From Larix sibirica (taxonomy: Eukaryota; Streptophyta; Pinopsida; Pinales; Pinaceae), in NCBI GenBank assembly GCA_004151065.3, contig NWUY0300004838.1, positions 36,868 to 52,849 on the forward strand: a stretch of DNA of 15,982 bases. Direction: 5' to 3'. The translations under genes were made by a program, and so were the position numbers. Of the stretch, positions 9,893 through 15,982 are shown one piece after another. Position 1 is the stretch's first letter, and each line of letters opens with the position of its first letter. A model generated the notes under the pieces. It searched no databases. It was not told where the DNA came from and saw only the letters and a list, made by a program, of their open reading frames with translations.

Positions 9893-11672
9893 CTATAGCA
9901 CAACATGCATTGTCCACTCTAATAAGGTGAGATATTTTGGCAACCCATGCATACTTCTCTTCATCAAAAGAGATAAATTAGAGGCCTCAAGACATAGCAT
10001 CCCATTCTTCTTAGATGGTCCAGTTTTGGTTGTGATTCACTGCAACAATTTGACGAAACTCAGGTTTTGCAGATGTGATATAAAACATTCAAAAAGAATC
10101 AGAATCATATCTTGACGATGGGATTAGAAGATGTCTAAATTTTCCTAAGGCCTTCTAGCACTCTTTTAGGTAACCAAATGGGAAAATTTGTATTCAATAA
10201 CCGATTAAAACCCTCTAATTCTAAATTCAACAATTCCATGATTGAAATCATAAGAGTGTTGTGGAATAGGAAAGTGGAAAGACGAGAAGATTCAGTCATA
10301 TTAATTTTTTTCATGCCCTTGGCAGTCTATTTGATCTATTGGACTAGTCATTGAAGTTGAGTTGGCTGGTAGTTTCAAACCAAAGGTAACGTTCTACTAG
10401 TTTTGGTTTTGGATACTAGGCCCATCCTATAAAATGTTCAAATATAGTAATTTTGGATATACTTTGGATGCAAATCCCTTCTCATATACCATTCAAGGAG
10501 ATCTATTAAGGTGCATTCCCAAAAGGCTATAAATATTAGTACTTATGCAACATACACCCTTCTTAGTTGGATGTAATTCTCTTCGATGAATTGTTTAGTT
10601 GTCATTGGTTCTAGGAATCATTTAATAAATGATGATGTACCATACATTATATATGTGGATGGGGTTGTTCAAATATTCCATAAATTCAATTGTTAGATAG
10701 AGCCCCAATACCTTACTAGATCATTAGAAAAAGCCACATTTCTACATGTTTGAAAGGAGCTGCGTTTGATTGTTTTCCTTGCAAGTTTAATTTATTCTAT
10801 TGTAAGTAGTTCCATGATTTAGAGGTTCTTTAGACATCAAAATAAGTATCATGCAAGTTAATCGACATGATAAGTTTCTTGATCATATTCAACTCCTTCA
10901 AGTCATTACACAAATTGACTTTAAGAACAACAATACAATAGGTCCCAGGGTTGAAAAAACTCAGGCACAAAAAATCAAATCACAAACAAAGGTAAATATG
11001 CATTTTAGGAATTGCCAAAGTTGCATGGAGAAAACAGGAAATTCACACAATAGGTAGGATAACATATGATTCACTATTTGAAGAAATGATTATGAACAAT
11101 CGTTGAGTTGTAATCTATAAATTATGCAAACTCAAAAACCAACTAATAATAAGGACAATACAATTCATTATAAACTAGATAAATTCAAACAAAGCAAAAT
11201 ATAGTTATCTAATCTAAGTGATTGAATGCATCGTTGGCCAAATCGAGGGGCCCTCCCAATTAGCTTCACGCTGCTTATAAAGCTACATCACTAGAAACTA
11301 CTCTTGTGCACACATAAATTATCATAAAACATCAGCTTGGTTCCTTTTATATTAATAAATTAGATATTAAAAGAGTTTAAGAAACAGAGTATTGATCCGA
11401 TCTATCAAGATTCAATCCTTCCTTTCTATCTAGCCTGAGTTTATATGATCATGCAACACACATGATAAAGATAAACACAGTTTACATTTTTGTGACAAAC
11501 ATAATGCATAAATTGGATCCAATGATATTCTAATGACATTTGAAGGCATGACCATATCCTCAAACGTTTCCTGCACAATCACATTATTCACTAAGTGCAT
11601 TGTTCTTGGTATAATTTGAATGCCAGCTTGCCTGAAGAAGAGCACCCACCCTGTTAACTTGGTACTAATTTG

Positions 11673-12024
11673 ATGATTGTAGAAGCATCTTGAAGCATCT
11701 AGGAGAAAAAACCCATGTCATCGATCCTCTTCTAGAAGCTCAGGTATATTCCAAACGATGAGATGGGTTACATGATCCCCTTGTAAGTTACAGGACCTGT
11801 AATGATTAAACCATCGCTAGTAATTAAATGATTAGATGGTAAACCATTAATCTCCCTAATTCACTATAAACAAACTAAAAGTCATTAAATTAACAAATAA
11901 TTACCTTTTAAATTTAATGGAAAGTATGGAAAAAGGAGTGATAATGTGGAAAAAATGAGAGGTTAATACAGGTCGAGAGGACAACTGGAACTAACCGCAA
12001 TAGCATCAAATAGAAATCCCAACA
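11673..12024 (-). mobile_element. LTR fragment (copy 2), minus-strand start at 12024
   Basis: Copy of 7626-7977, with TGTTGGGATTTC on the minus strand after AAGATTGGGGAA. Here the upstream side is complete: about 170 bp before the polypurine tract the minus-strand heptad/coiled-coil gene ends (12207). The order gene, polypurine tract, LTR is that of the 3' end of an LTR retroelement. Confidence 0.4.
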
Positions 12025-12623
12025 TTCCCCAATCTTGATATTTTGACTTCCCTCATGCAAACAAAATATGTGTAGCTAAAGCTCTCATATCAAAAGTTTC
12101 AAAATTGACAAAACTTTATTAATGTTGCAACTATGTCAAGTGTCAGTCCCAATAGTTGTGTTTACATTGGGTCCCTTTCTTTTCTTATTTGCCCTGAGTT
12201 TCTTTTTCAATGTCCTGTTATTGAAGGATAAATACTAAATTTTTGTTTGTACCATCTCATGTTAAGTTTCTTTAATTTCTTGTTCTTTGCCATTAATTTC
12301 TCAAGTTCCTCTTGTAACTCAATGCTCCTTTTCTTCAGAACCTTGTTTTCATTCTTCACTTGCCTATCCAAGATCTAAAATTATTCAATTTATACCTTGA
12401 TCTTTTCAATTTTCTTATTTTTCTTCCTTAATTTTGATGAGCCTAAATTGCTTGAGACATTGGAGTATATCATTTGCTTCAAAGGTTCAACAAACCTGGT
12501 GTTGTTTTCAAAATTATTGAATATTGGTGATGATGGTTCATCATAGTCAAATAGTTTACGAACATGATTCTTAAAACCATCATATTTTGTTCTAAACTTC
12601 TTGGGTCAAGGAGCTGAAGGTTC

Positions 12624-12701
12624 ATTCTCTTGCAAATTACTATGCCCTGTCCCCGATGGCTCATTATATTGAACATTGCTATGCCTTGCCCCTGCTGGCT
12701 C
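12624..12701 (-). repeat. Two 39-bp units encoding a 13-residue repeat
   Basis: 12624-12662 and 12663-12701 are 39 bp each. On the minus strand, in the gene's frame, they read EPAGARHSNVQYN and EPSGTGHSNLQEN, followed by EPSAP. They conserve EP, G, HSN and N. Because period 39 is a multiple of 3, the frame is kept. They lie directly C-terminal to the heptapeptide array. Confidence 0.75.
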
Positions 12702-12847
12702 AGCATTCTGTTTTTTAGGCTCATCACTCTATTTTTTAGGCTCCACGTTCTGTTTTTTAGGCTCAACACTCTGTTTTCAGGATCAACATTCTATTTTTCA
12801 GGCTCAAAATTATGTTTCTTATGCTCAACATTATGTTTATTAGGCTT
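12702..12847 (-). repeat. 21-bp coding minisatellite, seven units
   Basis: Units at 12702, 12723, 12744, 12765, 12785, 12806 and 12827; all are 21 bp except the fourth (20 bp). On the minus strand each encodes a variant of N-V-E-P-K-K-Q. In units 2 and 5 the Gln codon CAG is TAG (plus-strand CTA at 12729-12731 and 12791-12793). The 20-bp unit introduces a frameshift. The apparent SLKNR repeats in the neighbouring minus-strand frame, and the hydrophobic forward frame, are shadows of this array. Confidence 0.85.
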
Positions 12848-13804
12848 CTTCTTATTCATACTCCTAGCAATTCTTCTAGTGGTCATACGAGTAGTCTGTC
12901 CACGTCTCTCCTTTACAAGTTGTACTCTAGAACTCTCTCCACAAATAGTGAAGGTTTTGACTTCCTAGAGACTGTGGTCATCACTATTATTTCCATCATC
13001 ATGCTTAGGAACAAGTTTCACTCCCAAGGATATCTCATCATGTGAAATAGCACCATCAACAAATCCATTACGTGCCAAGAACATATCCCAATAATCAGCT
13101 CTCTTATTCAATTCCTCCACAATCCATATTTTAACTAGACCATGATGATATAAGCTATGACTGACATTTTACGATTTGATTAAATGTGTTTTTCCATTCG
13201 ACTCAGACTTTGCCATAAAAAAATGGGAAATTCAAATGTTCATTGGCTTCAAAATGAAAGAGAAGGCGAATTTGATAAAGGAAATTAACGACATATCGTC
13301 TCTCGCATGTAACAAACTTTTACAATACAAACAACAGGTTCCTCCATTTCTCCATAATACAAGCTATAGGTACACCTTTCTTCCAAGTCGGGATGTGGTT
13401 TGTTGAGCATAAAAACCAAGTCCACACCCCCTTTTCAACTTGCTTATTTTTAAACCAAGTCCGGTGGCTTGCACTATTGACTCCTTCGTTACCGCCATTA
13501 CCAAATCACCCACATGACCATCGAACCCTTCTACAAATGATTTCGTGACAAAGGCATTGGAACCATTAAATTTCTTAAGGAATGGAAGCCACCTTGCATC
13601 CCTAAGTATGGATTTAGTAGCAATGTACTCAGGGTATTCTTCCAATATCTTCAAACACCATGGCCCTTTCCTGACTACACCGAGCTTTCCCATGACGCTG
13701 CCAGTCCAATTATGTGAGGAAATATAGAAAACACTAATTTTAGAGGAATTTATTTCCACTGCCACAGGGTATACAAGGAATTCACGATTCTGAAATGTAT
13801 CAGT

Positions 13805-15047
13805 TTAGGGCTTATTTTGAATCCTCCAAGTGATTTAAGATAAGATATAATAATGAAGATAGGTGGAGAGTCTTCGGTATAATGAACTATTATGAGTTTA
13901 AATTACACTTGACAGAGAGTTTATGGGGTGGCAAAGATATAATTCATACGTAGGAGAGTGCAGATAATAACGATCATGAGGGTAATGATTGTTCATATCA
14001 TAAATGGTACCATATATCCTTTATGCATCAACAAAAAACATGGAATATTCATTTCATCATTGTAAAATATGGTCAATGATGCTCCTATGTGTATATTAAG
14101 GAAACATAGAAACATCATTGTGATTGATTACACTGACATAATAGATGCAGTATGCAAGGTAAGAGCCTCATTTCCTGAGCATACCATTAAACATTAGGTG
14201 CGCCAGTCAAGGTAATAGCTTCATGTCATGCTCCACATAATCACTGAATCTACCAATCAACAAGTGTCATGTAGAATTCAGTTGCCTATTTTTCCAATAT
14301 ATTTACAACCCCAGTCATACAATTAGTTGTACGACTTCATGAGCATTTGTGTTACTTCTTACCATGGTTAGATTGTGTGAATTCATTAGTAGGTTATGTT
14401 ACTTCTTACCATGGTTATATTGTTAGATGGATATATGTATAGGGTATGCTAGCTAGGAATAAAATTTAGACTTTGTAACTAATGAATTTGCTTGTTTTCA
14501 ATAAACTATACAAATTAAAATGTTATATAAATATTTGAAGTTTATTCCAATGTAGCTTGCAACTATTTTGTATTGGGATAATGAGATATCCTACTAAAAG
14601 TAACTAGCTGATGAACTTCATATATGGCAATACAGACTAACTAGTTTATTATAGGTCTTCTTATAACTAATATAGGGGTCCTATAGCAACTGAAAACGTT
14701 GATTAAAGTACTGCATAATGGTAACAATACTCATTGTGAATATTGAAAATGTAAATAATGGAGACACTGTTGGAGAAGCCTAACACAATTATCTACAAAA
14801 TCATCATCTTTGAAACACTGGAAGATTATCAAAATCACATTGTTCTCATTGTTAATTTCTCGGTTGATATTTCATGAAGTGAACAAATATTAACCTAGTG
14901 GAGTTGAATTTAAGCCATCCATTTTTCCCACATGTATAATATATGTGGATAATACATGCACCTATCCCATGCATTGATAGACCCACAAAGATAATTGATG
15001 CACCTAACCCATGGATGTAACCTACAAACACAAGTTAACACACCAGT
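13805..15047. other. Intergenic stretch without a recognisable gene
   Basis: AT-rich, with stops in all frames and no motif I recognise. The only structure noted is a 20-bp perfect direct repeat, GTTACTTCTTACCATGGTTA, at 14351-14370 and 14398-14417 (47 bp apart). If the minus-strand gene belongs to an LTR element, its 5' LTR would be expected here or beyond; no sequence resembling the 12-kb LTR was seen. Confidence 0.45.
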
Positions 15048-15560
15048 GATGTTTTTAAACACATGTTCATATGGGTTAGTGATCAGTTTGAGCATGTGAG
15101 GTATCCTTGTTGGTTACTTATATGGACTTGTGTCCTTGTTTTGTTATAGCATCCCTCACCTATCTGATATAATATATGGGAGGAGAGACCACTTGTAGTC
15201 ATTATTGTGCCCTATTTTTGTACTTTTATTGGAGACATTTGGGTTCATGAGAGTAGAATTGGGAACATGGAGGAGTGGCTTGTATGAAACACTTGGATAA
15301 TGAAACATTGTGGAATTTGGAGCATTGGACTACAACATCTTGGAGAGTACACCATCTTAGAGGAGAATCATTGAGCCCAAGGAAGATCATGCTTGGAGGG
15401 GGTTTCATTTTGGGTGTTGGATAAACCATAGCTCCTATTTCATTTGTTCATCATTGTATTTTAGAGTGCTCCATATGAGGATGCCTTGTTGGTTTCTTAT
15501 ATGAACAAATGTTCTTAATTATTACCTTTCCTATTTGTATATATAAGGGAGGAGAGAGAT
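15048..15560. repeat. LTR/promoter-like repeat, copy 1
   Basis: 15048-15467 matches 15563-15982 base for base in length, at an offset of 515 and about 90% identity by eye. The block has a TATA-like segment, TATAATATATGGGAGGAGAG (15168-15187), resembling LTR promoters, although no TG/CA ends or coding sequence can be fixed. At 15475-15560 a second, more diverged version of the promoter-like stretch follows (CCTTGTTGGTTTCTTATATG, then TATATATAAGGGAGGAGAG), giving an internal spacing of about 379 bp. Confidence 0.6.
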
Positions 15561-15562
15561 NN
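15561..15562. other. Assembly NN at repeat junction
   Basis: Two unknown bases between the end of copy 1 (GGAGAGAGAT) and the start of copy 2 (GATGTTTTTAAACACAT, identical to 15048). This is the third N run of the window that lies exactly at a repeat boundary. Confidence 0.7.
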
Positions 15563-15982
15563 GATGTTTTTAAACACATATGCCTATGGGTTAGTGATCA
15601 ATTTGAGCATGTGAGGTGTCCTTGTTGGTTACTTATATGGACACATGTCCTTGTTTTTTTATAGCATCCTTCACTTACCTTATATAATATATGGGAGGAG
15701 AGACAACTTGTAATCATTATTGTGTTGTATTTTTGTACTTGTATTGGAGGCATTAGGGTTTATGAGAGTATAATTGGGCACATGGAGGAGTGTCTTGTAT
15801 GAAACACTTGGATAATGAACCATTATGGAAGTTGTAGAATTGGACTACATCATCTTGGAGAGTACACCATCTTAGAGGAGGAGCATTGAGTCCAAGGAAG
15901 ATCATGCTTGGAGGGTGTTTCATTTTGGGTGTTGGATGAACCCTAGCTTCTATGTCATTTGTTCATCATTTTATTTTAGAGT
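15563..15982. repeat. LTR/promoter-like repeat, copy 2 (runs off the window)
   Basis: Matches 15048-15467 without net gaps. It has the same TATA-like stretch followed by GGGAGGAGAGAC and the same downstream blocks (CACATGGAGGAGTG, GAGAGTACACCATCTTAGAG). It ends at the window edge, so its full length is unknown. The divergence from copy 1 is far greater than between the 4-kb copies, so these are distinct copies, not the same molecule read twice. Confidence 0.65.

Larger units (their letters stand above)
8337..12382. repeat. 4,046-bp direct repeat, copy 2
   Basis: Second copy, at an offset of 4,047 from 4290-8335. It begins with TTTTGTAGTCTGGG directly after the N and flows without a break at its right end into the minus-strand coiled-coil gene (12207-13804). 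That makes this the copy with natural right-hand context, while copy 1 has the natural left-hand context (83 bp after the transposase stop codon). Confidence 0.95.
12207..13804 (-). pseudogene. Heptad-repeat/coiled-coil protein, decayed, repeat-associated
   Basis: About 530 codons on the minus strand, pieced together over several frames. From the N-terminus: EFLVYPVAVEI, WTGSVMGKLGVVRKGPW, SILRDARWLPFLKKFNG and VTKESIVQATGL (13804 to about 13460); then, after a frameshift, WFKNKQVEKGVWTW, WKKGVPIACIMEKWRNLLFV and IRLLLHFEAN (to about 13222); then SLYHHGLVKIWIVEELNK, DMFLARNGFVDG, a basic TTRRIARSMNKKK segment, the heptapeptide repeats (12702-12847), two 13-residue repeats, KLFDYDEPSSP, and a Lys/Glu-rich coiled coil ending at TGA 12207. 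Upstream of EFLVYP a TAA lies at 13805-13807 and no start Met is evident; CATTTCAG at 13790-13797 could be a splice acceptor. Several stops fall where Gln is expected. It resembles a repetitive plant protein family I have seen with transposons, but I cannot name it or a function. The basic segment suggests nuclear targeting (inference). Confidence 0.6.

Noticed and set aside
12479-12769. Minus-strand frame with repeated SLKNR peptide
   Set aside because: It is an out-of-frame reading of the 21-bp minisatellite. The frame giving EPKKQN continues into conserved-looking sequence on both sides, whereas this one does not.
12630-12968. Forward frame with repeated hydrophobic FFRL segments, resembling a membrane protein
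   Set aside because: It is antisense to the heptad-encoding array. The hydrophobicity is the complement of lysine and glutamine codons.
13364-13765. A stand-alone 133-residue protein
   Set aside because: The last 40 or so residues are a frameshifted tail. The true frame continues from WFKNK into further conserved blocks.
15226-15429. Minus-strand 67-codon frame in the LTR-like block
   Set aside because: It has no motif, and the second copy of the block does not preserve it clearly.
1-15982. CRISPR arrays, bacterial operons, tRNA or rRNA genes
   Set aside because: There are no regular spacer-repeat arrays, no ribosome binding sites with long ORFs, and no cloverleaf or rRNA signatures. The intron-bearing relics point to a plant nuclear genome.

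Overview
This is a nuclear plant window: AT-rich, with no bacterial operon structure and no intact gene. It holds decayed pieces of several classes of transposable element, with GT-AG introns, an L1-type LINE reverse transcriptase fragment, an LTR-retrotransposon-like polypurine tract with LTR start, and a plant Ptta/En/Spm-family transposase relic. The texture (old, stop-riddled repeats in a gene-poor background) suggests a large-genome seed plant, perhaps a conifer. That organism call is inference.

Layout. 1-1354: non-genic, with a 76-bp tandem duplication (442-593), a tRNA B-box-like 11-mer (260-270) and a 130-bp dispersed repeat (735-863). 1355-4206 (+): a multi-exon pseudogene whose exons join in frame into a Ptta/En/Spm plant transposase followed by a DUF8039-like C-terminus. 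Most splice sites survive, but it carries TGA stops. Its second exon occurs twice because 1508-1915 is repeated at 1917-2311 across a single N. 4290-8335 and 8337-12382: a 4,046-bp segment present twice, in direct orientation, separated by one N; I found only three base differences. Each copy contains a LINE reverse transcriptase relic on the minus strand (5582-5845 and 9629-9892) and a minus-strand polypurine tract plus LTR start. 12207-13804 (-): a long degraded gene entering the second copy from the right. It has an N-terminal globular region, a basic segment, a heptapeptide minisatellite, a 13-residue repeat and a coiled coil, and ends about 170 bp before the polypurine tract. 13805-15047: no gene seen. 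15048-15982: a 420-bp LTR/promoter-like repeat present twice (offset 515) with NN between.

Two themes tie the window together. First, each of the three N runs (1916, 8336, 15561-15562) sits exactly where one copy of a local repeat ends and the next begins. The duplications may therefore be scaffolding artefacts (contig ends overlapping or chimeric at repeats) rather than biology; the 4-kb pair is the strongest case. Second, many stops in the relics are explained by C-to-T change (CGA to TGA, CAA to TAA, CAG to TAG), as expected for methylated, silenced elements.

The most interesting candidate is the minus-strand heptad/coiled-coil gene. Its position just upstream of a polypurine tract and LTR start on the same strand suggests cargo or internal ORF of a non-autonomous LTR element. 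I can describe it but cannot name it.
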